DNA of 32,024 nt, taken from Acidobacteriota bacterium. GTDB taxonomy: Bacteria > Acidobacteriota > Blastocatellia > Pyrinomonadales > Pyrinomonadaceae. A model generated the notes under the pieces. It saw nothing but the letters and a program-made list of their open reading frames with translations, made no database searches and was not told where the DNA came from. Position 1 is the first letter of the stretch. The number at the start of each line of letters is the position of its first letter. Made by a program: the position numbers and the translations under genes. This document shows positions 24,600 through 32,024 of this stretch, in pieces. The stretch lies in assembly GCA_019247455.1 (NCBI GenBank), contig JAFAOW010000184.1:1-32024 (forward strand). The letters run 5' to 3'.

Positions 24600-25040
24600 A
24601 TGAGAATTTTCAAGAACCCCATACTCTTCGCATTTTTTGTTTTAGTTATCGGCGTAGTTTCGACGAGCGCCCAGTTGTCTTACGGATCAGGGATACATTT
24701 CACGATGGACGAGCCATTCACGGTAAACGGAAAGGTTTTTGCTCCGGGAAAATATGTGATCTCTAGATCGACCCTGTCGACCATGTCGCCCTCAGCAATG
24801 ACGATCAGAGGTGAAAGTAGCGGTGCGGCGTTTGATACTGACTACACCCGCACCCCGGAAGCGTCGAACCAAACGCTGTTGATATTCAATAACATCGATG
24901 GAGCTAATGTATTGACCGGCATCCGCGTCAGGGGTGAGTTAGTGGGCAACACATTGAAGATGACTCCAAAACAGAAATTGATGATCGCGAGACATCGACC
25001 CGCGGAGCGAGTAGTGATCGCTGACACATCTAGTCTTTAG
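24600..25040 (+). CDS. Small secreted protein of the 'GK...PGKY.I.R' type
   Basis: This is a 146-residue exported protein with a clear signal peptide (MRIFKNPILFAFFVLVIGVV, then STSAQ). The start is fixed by TAGGAGGA seven nt upstream. The mature part opens with HFTMDEPFTVNGKVFAPGKY and VISRS. This resembles a group of small exported proteins common in Acidobacteria, in which a 'PF.V.GK..PAGKY.I' strand pair begins a beta-rich fold of unknown role. The rest alternates strands (LLIFNNIDGAN, TGIRVRGEL) and ends RVVIADTSSL. The family comparison is from memory and moderate. It is monocistronic: a strong terminator follows and no partner is nearby. Function cannot be assigned. Confidence 0.8.
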   Translation: MRIFKNPILFAFFVLVIGVVSTSAQLSYGSGIHFTMDEPFTVNGKVFAPGKYVISRSTLSTMSPSAMTIRGESSGAAFDTDYTRTPEASNQTLLIFNNIDGANVLTGIRVRGELVGNTLKMTPKQKLMIARHRPAERVVIADTSSL

Positions 25041-25064
25041 CTGCACCATCTGGCTTATGCGTGC

Positions 25065-25103
25065 AATGACGGGTTTACTCTTCCGCGAAACCCGTCATTT
25101 TTT
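25065..25103 (+). terminator. Terminator after the small secreted protein gene
   Basis: The 12-bp stem AATGACGGGTTT/AAACCCGTCATT (25065-25076 and 25088-25099) has an 11-nt loop and runs into a six-T tract (25098-25103). It is strong and well placed, 24 nt after the stop. Confidence 0.9.
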
Positions 25104-25124
25104 ATGTCTCCCGGCTCACGTTAC

Positions 25125-25153
25125 TTGAACGGAGGGGATACCCCGCCTATCCT
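25125..25153 (+). promoter_or_regulatory. Putative promoter giving a leaderless yqeY transcript
   Basis: TTGAAC (25125-25130), 17 nt and TATCCT (25148-25153) match sigma70 spacing. The start should fall six or seven nt further on, at or within the ATG (25160). No Shine-Dalgarno lies in the last 15 nt, consistent with leaderless translation. Confidence 0.45.
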
Positions 25154-25159
25154 GTCTCA

Positions 25160-25612
25160 ATGACATTGAAGGAACGAATAGTCGCGGACCTTACGGCCGG
25201 GATGAAGTCTCAGGACGCCGGACGGACGGGTACCCTCCGCATGGTAAAGGCCCACCTGATGAATCGTCAGATCGACAAGGGTTCGGAATTGACAGATGAA
25301 GACGTGCAGAAGGCCTTGCAGTCTTTGGTCAAACAGCGGCGCGACTCGATCGAACAATACGAAAAGGCCGGCCGGCCGGAACTCGCCGCGAAAGAGGCGT
25401 CCGAGATAGAAGTGATAGCGGGTTACCTCCCTCAGGCCGCGACACGGGAAGAGATCGATGCGGCAGTCGAGGCGGCAATTAGTTCAACCGGCGCGGCTTC
25501 AGTAAAAGACATGGGAACCGTCATGAAGGTCGCACAGGGCAACCTAGTGGGTAAGTCCGCCGATGGAAAAACAGTTAGTGACGTCGTCAGAGCAAGGCTC
25601 AGCGAACGGTAA
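25160..25612 (+). CDS. yqeY: GatB/YqeY domain protein
   Basis: This 150-residue cytoplasmic protein matches the stand-alone YqeY family, which resembles the tail domain of the GatB amidotransferase subunit. Typical features are an N-terminal helix with LRMVKAHLMNRQID, the segment DVQKALQSLVKQRRDSIEQY, the conserved GRPELAAKEASEIEVI turn into a YLPQ motif, and the final part with MGTVMKVA and KSADGKTVSDVVRARL. Family members may bind tRNA or assist amidotransfer, but the role of the stand-alone form is not settled. It is convergent with dnaJ, with 21 nt between the stops. Confidence 0.92.
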   Translation: MTLKERIVADLTAGMKSQDAGRTGTLRMVKAHLMNRQIDKGSELTDEDVQKALQSLVKQRRDSIEQYEKAGRPELAAKEASEIEVIAGYLPQAATREEIDAAVEAAISSTGAASVKDMGTVMKVAQGNLVGKSADGKTVSDVVRARLSER

Positions 25613-25633
25613 GGATCATCGAGTCAGGACCCT

Positions 25634-26734
25634 TTAACTGAATATATTTCGGACCTTATCCATTAGGGACTGATCCTCGAGATCGGTGTCCTCGATCTCC
25701 GCAAGCTGCTCCAGAAGCTGTCGCTGCTCCTTGGTAAGTGATTTCGGTGTCATGACCGTGACAGCAACAAACAGATCGCCTTTGCCGCGGCCGCCCAGAT
25801 TCGGCATGCCATGCCCCTTCACCCTGAAAACAGTACCCGTTTGAGTCCCCGGCGGAACTTTCAATGGTTCCTCACCATCAAGTGTTTTGACCTCGATCTC
25901 TGCACCTAGTGCCGCTTGAGCAAATGTCAGCGGGGCAACCGAGTACAAATTCTCTCCCTGCCTCTCAAAGTTCTCGTGCTCCTTAACGTGGAGTACTATG
26001 AACAGGTCACCCGACGGGCCGCCATTCACCCCGGCCTCACCTTCGCCGCTGACCCTTAACCGCGAACCAGTCTCCACACCCGCCGGGATCTTGATCTCAA
26101 TGTTTTTCTCTTTTTCAATACGGCCATTGCCACGACAAACTTTACAAGGAGTTCGGATTATCCGGCCGCGGCCCTGACAGGTCGAGCAGGTCCTCATCAC
26201 GCTGAAGAATCCCTGACTATATCGTGTTTGCCCACTGCCGGCACAGGTGACGCATTTTTCCGGCTGCGTGCCCTTCTCCGCTCCCGAACCCGAACATTCT
26301 TCACAGGTTTCCAGTCGCGGAATGCGCAGTTTCTCATCGCGCCCCTGGGCTGCGTCCTCCAGAGTTATCGCAAGGTCGTAGCGAAGATCAGCCCCTCGCT
26401 GTACGGTGGTGCGCTTGGATCGGCCACCGAAGATATCACTGCCGAATCCGAACAGGTCGAAGATATCCTCGATATTCGAAAACCCCGGGTCAAATCCAGG
26501 AGAACCCGCCCCCACGCCTTGATGGCCAAACCGATCGTAGGCCGCTCTTTTTTGGGGATCAGAGAGAATCGCGTAGGCTTCCGCTGCCTCCTTGAACTTC
26601 TCCTCGGCGTGCGGGTCGTTGGGATTCTTATCCGGATGGTGCTGCACCGCGAGTGCACGGTACGCCTTCTTGATCTCAGCGTCGGTCGCCGTTCGCGCAA
26701 CACCTAAAATTTCGTAGTAATCTCTTTTGCTCAT
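25634..26734 (-). CDS. dnaJ: Chaperone DnaJ (Hsp40, class A)
   Basis: This 366-residue cochaperone has an N-terminal J domain with HPD at 33-35, which stimulates DnaK ATPase. The Gly/Phe-rich linker (about 70-105) contains two DIF-type motifs ([15 protein letters not shown]). Four zinc-binding CxxCxGxG repeats follow, with Cys at 144/147, 161/164, 183/186 and 197/200. The substrate-binding beta domains (about 205-345) have [20 protein letters not shown]. Length and layout are typical. Unlike in many genomes it is not directly behind dnaK: an exported-protein gene and a terminator intervene, so it may have its own promoter. Its stop is near the yqeY stop on the other strand. Confidence 0.97.
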   Translation of the reverse strand: MSKRDYYEILGVARTATDAEIKKAYRALAVQHHPDKNPNDPHAEEKFKEAAEAYAILSDPQKRAAYDRFGHQGVGAGSPGFDPGFSNIEDIFDLFGFGSDIFGGRSKRTTVQRGADLRYDLAITLEDAAQGRDEKLRIPRLETCEECSGSGAEKGTQPEKCVTCAGSGQTRYSQGFFSVMRTCSTCQGRGRIIRTPCKVCRGNGRIEKEKNIEIKIPAGVETGSRLRVSGEGEAGVNGGPSGDLFIVLHVKEHENFERQGENLYSVAPLTFAQAALGAEIEVKTLDGEEPLKVPPGTQTGTVFRVKGHGMPNLGGRGKGDLFVAVTVMTPKSLTKEQRQLLEQLAEIEDTDLEDQSLMDKVRNIFS

Positions 26735-26786
26735 GCCCTAAGGTTCAAAAAGCGCCAGCCCAACGAGTTGAACTGACGCCTCTATT

Positions 26787-26815
26787 ATTTTGCGATAAAT
26801 GCTCGTTTTTCTCAA
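26787..26815 (-). promoter_or_regulatory. Possible promoter of dnaJ
   Basis: In the 98-nt gap upstream of dnaJ, the minus strand has TTGAGA (26815-26810), 17 nt and CAAAAT (26792-26787). The leader would be about 45 nt. Both boxes are four or five matches out of six, so this is tentative. CTTGAG also resembles a heat-shock -35, but no matching -10 is clear. Confidence 0.3.
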
Positions 26816-26832
26816 GCCCTAATTTAATGGCT

Positions 26833-28254
26833 TTATTTCAGGACGTATTTGATCAGCTCCGCGAGTTTCGCCTTGGCATTATCGTCGATAGTGATGACGG
26901 CATTCTCGAATTTAATCGTCACCGGCCCCCTTGAACTGCTGATCAGCTCGGCGTCTGCAGCCGCAAGACTTACGAGATAGGCGCCGACCGATTCCTTCAC
27001 GAGATCCTTCGAAGCGGCGGTCTTTGGGAGCGTGAGGTCAAATGCGCCGCGATCGAGGCTAAGATTTGCTTGAGTGTACGCGGGATAGCTATGGCCAGGC
27101 TCATTTCCAACACGAAACAAAAATTGGATGGCTCCTTTAGAAGGTCCGTCTGTCCCGAGTGGTCGGATCAAGGTCAGCCGTCCCCATCGCGCACCAGTAG
27201 TCGGTACGGCGATATCTTCTACAGCGACCATCATACCGAGGTAATCGATCATGCCCGTATACTTCGGGTGATAGACCTCCTCCGGGGTGACGAGGACAAA
27301 TGCTGTCTGATTCAGCAAACATCCGGGGCCGACATGGTCGACCTCTAACATCACAGAGATCGCCCCGCCGCGAGCGCCCGAAGTATTGACTGAAACGTTC
27401 TGCCCCTCGCCTTTCACACGCCCGGATGTAACGCTCCAGGTATAGAGCGGCGCAAGTTTAGGATCGCCGCCCGTGAGCTTTGCCGAAACATGGAGCTCCT
27501 CACCCTCAGCGATCTGAGAAGGCGCCGTGATCTGAACTGACGGGCATTTGGCGGTCGATTTGGATGTTGGGGTCGGGGTCGGGGCTGCAACCGCAACGGC
27601 GGTTGTAATGGTTTCGACCGGCCGTTTGGCAATCGCGTAAGACTTATTCGCTGACGCTTTCTTGCACGTCGGTACTCCTTCGACGTCGACTTTCACGGCC
27701 ATTTGATCGGCCGCTCGAGTGTCGGTTATCAAGTATCGCGCCTGACCACCCCCAACGGCCTTTCCGTTTACGGACCAGGAATATTTCAACTTCCACTTCG
27801 GGTCATATGCATCGATGGAGGCGAAGAACACCGACTTCTCGCCCACATACGCCGGCCCTTCCAGAACCGGCGCGACCGCTGGACAGCCGGAGGCGACAGA
27901 TGGACGAGGAATGTCAGCGAGTTCGACCTTTTCATACGCGCTCTGCCGACACGTCGTTCCGCCGACCGTCACTTCAACGTAGGTGCTGACGCCGAACTGC
28001 CCCGTGCTCGAGTCGACGACAATATGGTCGGTACCGTCCCCATACACGATGCTCCCGCCGGTCACTTTCCACGAATAATGCATCTTGGAGGCGGGCACTC
28101 CGCCACTCGTCTCGGCGCGAAAGACGACCGCGTCCCCGAGTTGATATTCTCGGTGATCGGGCGAGATGGATACGTTTGGACACTGCGCCGCCGCCGACGC
28201 GGCAAGGCAAAGATAGAGAGCACCAAAAAGGAGTGCGGCCAACGAGAATCTCAT
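26833..28254 (-). CDS. Exported protein with three tandem Cys-paired PKD/Ig-like repeats
   Basis: This is a 473-residue protein with a signal peptide (MRFSLAALLFGALYLCL..., cleaved near AAAQ24). Three beta-sandwich repeats follow. Each starts Cys-Pro, has a core Trp in a (Y/T)-(S/T)-W-(K/S)-V strand and ends with a second Cys. The pairs are C25/C102 with W62, C124/C197 with W160, and C237/C312 with W273. One disulfide per repeat is likely, consistent with a periplasmic or surface location. A Thr/Pro-rich linker with PTPTPTS lies at about 224-232. The C-terminal region (about 325-473) has no recognised fold. The gene sits between dnaK and dnaJ behind the dnaK terminator, with no Shine-Dalgarno. 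A link to the chaperones is not evident; adhesion or envelope structure is a guess. Confidence 0.8.
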   Translation of the reverse strand: MRFSLAALLFGALYLCLAASAAAQCPNVSISPDHREYQLGDAVVFRAETSGGVPASKMHYSWKVTGGSIVYGDGTDHIVVDSSTGQFGVSTYVEVTVGGTTCRQSAYEKVELADIPRPSVASGCPAVAPVLEGPAYVGEKSVFFASIDAYDPKWKLKYSWSVNGKAVGGGQARYLITDTRAADQMAVKVDVEGVPTCKKASANKSYAIAKRPVETITTAVAVAAPTPTPTSKSTAKCPSVQITAPSQIAEGEELHVSAKLTGGDPKLAPLYTWSVTSGRVKGEGQNVSVNTSGARGGAISVMLEVDHVGPGCLLNQTAFVLVTPEEVYHPKYTGMIDYLGMMVAVEDIAVPTTGARWGRLTLIRPLGTDGPSKGAIQFLFRVGNEPGHSYPAYTQANLSLDRGAFDLTLPKTAASKDLVKESVGAYLVSLAAADAELISSSRGPVTIKFENAVITIDDNAKAKLAELIKYVLK

Positions 28255-28341
28255 ATGCTAGTTGTCGGAGTGTAACGCCAGGTGCGTCAGAATATTGTAC
28301 GTGTCAATTTACGCTTCGGGAAGAGGCAGAAAAGAAATTGC

Positions 28342-28380
28342 AAAAAGAAAAAAAGCTCTAGCCCAACATAAGGGCTAAAG
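28342..28380 (-). terminator. Terminator of the hrcA-grpE-dnaK transcript
   Basis: On the minus strand, CTTTAGCCC pairs with GGGCTAGAG (nine pairs, one G-U) around the loop TTATGTT (28380-28356), followed by C and seven T (28354-28348). It lies about 40 nt after the dnaK stop and separates dnaK from the exported-protein gene. Confidence 0.85.
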
Positions 28381-28418
28381 CCTTCCATTGTAGGGATAGA
28401 CGAGTTTGATTATCGGGT

Positions 28419-30224
28419 TTAGGCCATCGTCAACATCGCGGCGGTTATCCGGTTCGCGGCGGCCTCAACCTTGCCAAGCTGGTCCTTGATCACGCTCAGA
28501 TCCGCCGATGACAAAGCCTCTTCAGCTGCGTTCAGCGAGCCGTTGATAGACTGCTGGTCTTCAAGTTCAAAAGACTTCCCGACCTCGGCCATCGCACGAC
28601 GCGCGTTTCGGATAAGCGTGTCCAGCTTATTCCTCTCGACGATCAGTTCTTTCTCTTCGCGATCGCGCTCGATCGAAGTTTCAGCCTCGATTATGAGCCT
28701 TTCGATCTCATCCGGCGACAGACCCGAAGAGGGTGTGATCTGCATCGCCTGCTCAAGACCCGTCATCTTGTCCTTAGCAGAAACACTCACAATACCATTC
28801 GCATCGATCTCGAACGTGACATCCACCTGTGGCACGCCGCGCGGGCTTGGAGGTATGCCCACGAGTTCGAATTTTGCAAGACTCCGATTCGAACTGGCAA
28901 TCTCTCGCTCACCTTGCAGAATATGGATCTCGACCGACTGTTGGTTATCAACCACGGTCGTGAATGTCATGGTATTCTTCAGCGGGATTGTCGAGTTACG
29001 CGATATCAGCTTGACGAACAAGCCTCCACGCGTTTCCAGACCAAGGCTCAGCGGAAGTACGTCCAGAAGAACAATGTCCTTTACGTCGCCGGTCAGAACG
29101 CCACCCTGGATCGCGGCCCCCATCGCGACCACTTCATCCGGATTGATCTCTGATGAAGGCTCCTTGCCGAATACTTCCGTAACCGTCTTTGCGATGATAG
29201 GGGAACGCGTTTGCCCGCCGACGAGAATCACCTTGTCAATATCGGAGGACTGGAGTTTTGCATCCCAAAGGGCTTTCTGACATGGCTCAATAGAAGATTC
29301 GACAAGGTCCTTGACCAGTTCTTCGAACTTTTCTCGGGTCAATGTGGCGTTGATATGCTTTGGACCTGATGCGTCGGCGGCAATGAACGGCAGGCTGATC
29401 GTCGTCTCCTGGACACTCGACAACTCGCATTTGGCGCGCTCTGAAGCTTCCTTCAATCTTTGTAAAGCCAAGCGGTCGGAACCAAGATCGATGCCGTGCT
29501 CCGCCTTGAATTCCGCGACCATCCACTCGATGATGCGCTGATCGAAATCTTCGCCACCCAAGAATGTATTTCCGGACGTCGACAACACTTCGAAAACACC
29601 GTCGTTTATTTCAAGGATCGAGATATCGAAAGTGCCGCCGCCAAGGTCATATACCGCGACCTTCTCGACCTTGCTCTTTCCGAATCCGTAAGCTAGCGCC
29701 GCAGCGGTCGGCTCATTTATGATCCGTTCGACTTCGAGTCCGGCGATCTTGCCGGCGTCGCGTGTCGCCTGACGCTGCATGTCGTCAAAATAGGCGGGTA
29801 CGGTGATTATCGCCTCCGTCACCTTATCGCCCAGAAATTCCTCAGCGGCTAGCTTCAATCGCTGCAGCACGATGGCGGAGATCTCTGGCGGGCTGTAGAT
29901 GCGATCGAGAACGCGAATGTGGGCATCACCGTTTGGCGATTCGACGATCTCGAAAGGCACGTTACCGCGCATCTTCTCGACCTCCGGAGCGTCGTACTTG
30001 CGGCCGATCAGGCGCTTCACCGCGTACAGAGTATTCGCTGCGTTGGTCACCGCCTGGCGCTTGGCGATCTGCCCGACGAGCCGTTCATCCTTATCGGTGA
30101 AACCGACAACGGACGGCGTTGTTCGTCCGCCTTCCTTATTCGAGATGATCTGGACCGTGCCGCCTTCTAGGACTGCGACGCAGCAGTTGGTTGTTCCAAG
30201 ATCGATGCCAATTACTTTACCCAT
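28419..30224 (-). CDS. dnaK: Chaperone DnaK (Hsp70) lacking the usual acidic tail
   Basis: This is a 601-residue Hsp70. I chose the ATG at 30224 ([18 protein letters not shown]); the longer frame adds 47 residues of no similarity, partly overlapping grpE. The ATPase domain (about 1-380) has the phosphate loops GIDLGTTN and [15 protein letters not shown] and an adenosine motif [13 protein letters not shown] linker contains [17 protein letters not shown], and the substrate domain (about 390-505) is followed by the helical lid (505-601). DnaK is usually about 610-640 residues with a disordered, acidic EEVD-like end. This copy stops at [11 protein letters not shown], after the lid helices. It is the third gene of the hrcA-grpE-dnaK row, 37 nt after grpE. 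AGGAA, the ribosome binding site, lies in a palindrome. Confidence 0.97.
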   Translation of the reverse strand: MGKVIGIDLGTTNCCVAVLEGGTVQIISNKEGGRTTPSVVGFTDKDERLVGQIAKRQAVTNAANTLYAVKRLIGRKYDAPEVEKMRGNVPFEIVESPNGDAHIRVLDRIYSPPEISAIVLQRLKLAAEEFLGDKVTEAIITVPAYFDDMQRQATRDAGKIAGLEVERIINEPTAAALAYGFGKSKVEKVAVYDLGGGTFDISILEINDGVFEVLSTSGNTFLGGEDFDQRIIEWMVAEFKAEHGIDLGSDRLALQRLKEASERAKCELSSVQETTISLPFIAADASGPKHINATLTREKFEELVKDLVESSIEPCQKALWDAKLQSSDIDKVILVGGQTRSPIIAKTVTEVFGKEPSSEINPDEVVAMGAAIQGGVLTGDVKDIVLLDVLPLSLGLETRGGLFVKLISRNSTIPLKNTMTFTTVVDNQQSVEIHILQGEREIASSNRSLAKFELVGIPPSPRGVPQVDVTFEIDANGIVSVSAKDKMTGLEQAMQITPSSGLSPDEIERLIIEAETSIERDREEKELIVERNKLDTLIRNARRAMAEVGKSFELEDQQSINGSLNAAEEALSSADLSVIKDQLGKVEAAANRITAAMLTMA

Positions 30225-30233
30225 AGTGTTTGT

Positions 30234-30247
30234 TTCCTGGACAGGAA
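30234..30247 (-). promoter_or_regulatory. Palindrome containing the dnaK ribosome binding site
   Basis: TTCCTG-TC-CAGGAA is a perfect six-base inverted repeat on the minus strand. Its right arm contains AGGAA, nine nt before the dnaK ATG. If folded (five pairs with a four-nt loop), it would hide the site. Melting on heating would make a simple thermosensor; this is inference. Confidence 0.4.
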
Positions 30248-30261
30248 TGTGCGGATCGTTT

Positions 30262-31146
30262 CTATTCTTCGGGGAGAGATCCATCCAGTGGATCGGGGAG
30301 AGGAGACTCAGGTTCAGGGATCGAAGCCGGCTTCGATTCCGCTTCGACAGGTTTTTCTTCGGCACTCTTCCGCGGTGGTTGCGGGGCCGCCGTCACTTTC
30401 ACCATTGAATGACGGATCACACGGTTTCCGATCCGGTAGCCACGGAGCATCTCTTCCAGGATCGTGTTCGCGGGCAGGTCCGCCCTTTCTTCAGCTGAGA
30501 CCGCTTCGTGAAAATTCGGATCGAACTTTTCGCCAACAGTGGTGATAGGCGATACGCCTATTCCCGCAAATACCTCGTTAACCTGCTGGTTGACGAGAAC
30601 GATGCCGTCGTAGAATTGCTGAAATTCGACACTTTTTTTCGTATCGATCTTCTCTGCCGATGCGAGTGCCCGGTCGAGATTGTCGAGGACCGGAAGCATC
30701 TGAGATGCGAGCGTACTGATCTGTTCGATAAAAGCCCCGCGCCGTTCCCTGTCCATCCTGTACTTATAATTCTCAAAATCTTTTAGCCGGCGATCGCTCT
30801 TTTCCTGTATTTCATTCCGCTCTAAACGAAGAGCTGTCAAACGATCGTTCAACCGATCGATCTCCAGTTGCATCTCGTAGATCTGCGTTTTGGTACCGTT
30901 CTCACGTTTTTGAGGCTGGGAGGGCTCAGTTGCTGGTGAAGCTTCCGAAACCTCTGCAGCGATGAAGTCCGGAACCGACGTGTCAATATCGGCATCTTCC
31001 ACCTCGAACTTCATGTCGGCGGTAATATGCAGATCTTTTTCTTTCGCCTCAAGCTCGCGAATAAAGTCATCGACAGACGCCACAGTTTCGGCATCGAGGA
31101 CTTCGAGAGAGGCTTCGGGCTTTGGGATCTGGTCCTGTTTGTCCAT
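30262..31146 (-). CDS. grpE: Nucleotide exchange factor GrpE
   Basis: This is a 294-residue protein if started at the ATG at 31146; a TTG at 31173 would add nine residues. The GrpE core is clear. It has a long coiled-coil (about 85-140, [17 protein letters not shown] then [17 protein letters not shown]), a four-helix region with [11 protein letters not shown], and the beta wing with [12 protein letters not shown] and the closing [16 protein letters not shown]. It releases ADP from DnaK as a dimer. It is longer than E. coli GrpE (197 residues): there is an acidic N-terminal extension of about 80 residues and a Pro/Glu-rich C-terminal tail of about 40. It lies 36 nt after hrcA and 37 nt before dnaK. 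Confidence 0.95.
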   Translation of the reverse strand: MDKQDQIPKPEASLEVLDAETVASVDDFIRELEAKEKDLHITADMKFEVEDADIDTSVPDFIAAEVSEASPATEPSQPQKRENGTKTQIYEMQLEIDRLNDRLTALRLERNEIQEKSDRRLKDFENYKYRMDRERRGAFIEQISTLASQMLPVLDNLDRALASAEKIDTKKSVEFQQFYDGIVLVNQQVNEVFAGIGVSPITTVGEKFDPNFHEAVSAEERADLPANTILEEMLRGYRIGNRVIRHSMVKVTAAPQPPRKSAEEKPVEAESKPASIPEPESPLPDPLDGSLPEE

Positions 31147-31182
31147 TGGTTTGCAGTCGGCGGGAGAGAACAACCGCGGAGG

Positions 31183-32024
31183 CTAGTTTTTGGAGATGTC
31201 GGCGGACATCATTTTTTCGAGCGTTCGAGCGACATAACTGACTATCGAGATCATTCGCCCGTATTCGATCCTCGTCGGACCGAGAACGCTCAGAGTTCCG
31301 ACCGCAGAACTGCCCGCTATTCGGTAGGGCGCCGATATCAGGGTGCAATTTTGCAAGCTCGGAGTTCGGTTTTCGCTGCCAATAACGATCTGAACGTCGC
31401 CCTTGGCTGCTTTATCGCGCTGGATACACTCATCAAGGATCTGTATCAGACGCGATCTTTCGCCTATCGTCCCAAGGAGGTCACGGAGGCGTTCGAGGTC
31501 GGCAAAATCGCTTTTCGTCAGGATATTCGAAGTGCCGTCCACGAAAACTTCTCCCAGCCGGTCCTCGTCCTCGATACTCTGAGAACACAGGATCACTGCT
31601 GTTTGAAGAAGCTTGTCAAACAAGGCCTTTTCCTCATGCATGAGCTTTAAGATCTCCGCACGGATCTCGGCCAAGCTCTTTCCGACGAATTCAGCGTTAA
31701 GGTAGTTCGCCGTTGTCGTCAGCTCTTCTCTTGTAAAAGACGCCTCCAGCCGGATTATCTTGTTGTGAACGAGATTCGGGGCCGAAACCAAAACGACGAG
31801 AATTCTATTGTCGGAAAGATTTACGAATTCGATATGCTGCAGGCGGTCACTCGCCAAACTCGGCGATACTACGATGCCCACATTATTTGAAAGAGCAGAG
31901 AGCAGATGCGAGGTCCGCTCCATTAGCCGGTCGGGCGTCTCTCCCTTTTCGATCGGGCCGAGACCGAATTCGGACCCGATGCGATGCAGGTCGTCATTCG
32001 AAATGCTCAGCACGCCAAGCAGGT
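31183..32024 (-). CDS. hrcA: Heat-inducible transcription repressor HrcA, C-terminal part
   Basis: About 280 C-terminal residues are visible; the frame stays open to the right edge, so a GTG at 32013 is not the true start. The N-terminal winged-helix DNA-binding domain lies outside the window. The visible part has the GAF-like and inserted dimerisation regions typical of HrcA. These include DRLMERTSHLLSALSNNVGIVV, a segment HIEFVNLSDNRILVVLVS and, near the end, the hallmark GTLSVLGPTRIEYGRMISIVSYVA. HrcA binds the CIRCE inverted repeat to repress chaperone operons and needs the GroE system for activity. Any CIRCE controlling this operon would be upstream of hrcA and so not in view. I saw no CIRCE elsewhere in the window. 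Confidence 0.95.
   Translation of the reverse strand, partial: LLGVLSISNDDLHRIGSEFGLGPIEKGETPDRLMERTSHLLSALSNNVGIVVSPSLASDRLQHIEFVNLSDNRILVVLVSAPNLVHNKIIRLEASFTREELTTTANYLNAEFVGKSLAEIRAEILKLMHEEKALFDKLLQTAVILCSQSIEDEDRLGEVFVDGTSNILTKSDFADLERLRDLLGTIGERSRLIQILDECIQRDKAAKGDVQIVIGSENRTPSLQNCTLISAPYRIAGSSAVGTLSVLGPTRIEYGRMISIVSYVARTLEKMMSADISKN

Noticed and set aside
28471-29280. Plus-strand open frame of 269 codons
   Set aside because: Antisense to dnaK; Ser/Thr-rich translation typical of a shadow frame.
25634-31183. CIRCE operator (TTAGCACTC-N9-GAGTGCTAA) near chaperone genes
   Set aside because: No match seen by eye; it would be expected upstream of hrcA, outside the window.

Overview
The window reads as ordinary chromosome of a Gram-negative-type bacterium. 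Many genes encode signal peptides, lipoproteins or polytopic membrane proteins. There is an hrcA-grpE-dnaK heat-shock block, and a TesA/YbbA/YbbP-like cluster of the kind known from Proteobacteria. Several traits suggest Acidobacteriota, perhaps Blastocatellia: a glucose-6-phosphate isomerase of the transaldolase-fusion type, a small secreted protein of the 'PF.V.GK...PGKY.I.R' type, and palindromic intergenic repeats built from 7-9 nt units. That placement is inference from gene content. I see no CRISPR array, transposase, integrase or phage gene.

Layout. 1-331 (-) is the start of a class III aminotransferase. 411-935 (-) is a lipoprotein divergent from pgi (1033-2718, +). A flippase-like membrane protein (2810-3907, +) runs tail-to-tail into a secreted phosphodiesterase/phosphatase-like enzyme (3898-6402, -), which is paired with an unknown exported protein (6420-8459, -). 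A 53-residue membrane protein follows (8544-8705, -). 8767-15253 (-) is a long co-directional row: SDR reductase, GMC-type flavoprotein (overlapping genes), GT39-like glycosyltransferase, FtsX-type permease and threonine synthase. 15330-19421 holds a GDSL esterase (-) divergent from an ABC ATPase and a two-module permease (+), which is the TesA-YbbA-YbbP arrangement. 19422-20705 (-) is an unknown helical protein. 20807-22506 (+) carries rdgB, tRNA-Pro(UGG), an HU protein, a structured leader and an 82-residue unknown protein. 22564-24375 (-) is a GT-C-like membrane protein, and 24600-25612 (+) holds a small secreted protein and YqeY. 25634 to the end (-) is the chaperone region, read hrcA, grpE, dnaK, terminator, a secreted three-repeat protein, dnaJ.

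How the genes work together. The chaperone block is the clearest unit: HrcA represses, GrpE exchanges nucleotide, and DnaK/DnaJ fold. It is unusual in having an exported Ig/PKD-like protein between dnaK and dnaJ, and a DnaK that lacks the usual acidic tail. The esterase/ATPase/permease group probably extracts or processes hydrophobic molecules at the membrane. The SDR/GMC/GT39/permease row looks like envelope glycan or lipid modification.

Most interesting non-coding signals. Three different palindromic repeats occupy three gaps around the esterase-ATPase-permease cluster. A 230-base hairpin-rich leader precedes the 82-residue gene. The dnaK Shine-Dalgarno sequence lies inside a perfect palindrome. 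A terminator-like hairpin is built into the rdgB coding end, followed by a tRNA promoter that overlaps the rdgB stop. The yqeY transcript is predicted to be leaderless. I found no single self-contained novel system. The best candidates for new biology are the palindromic repeats, the split phosphodiesterase with its partner protein, and the structured leader.
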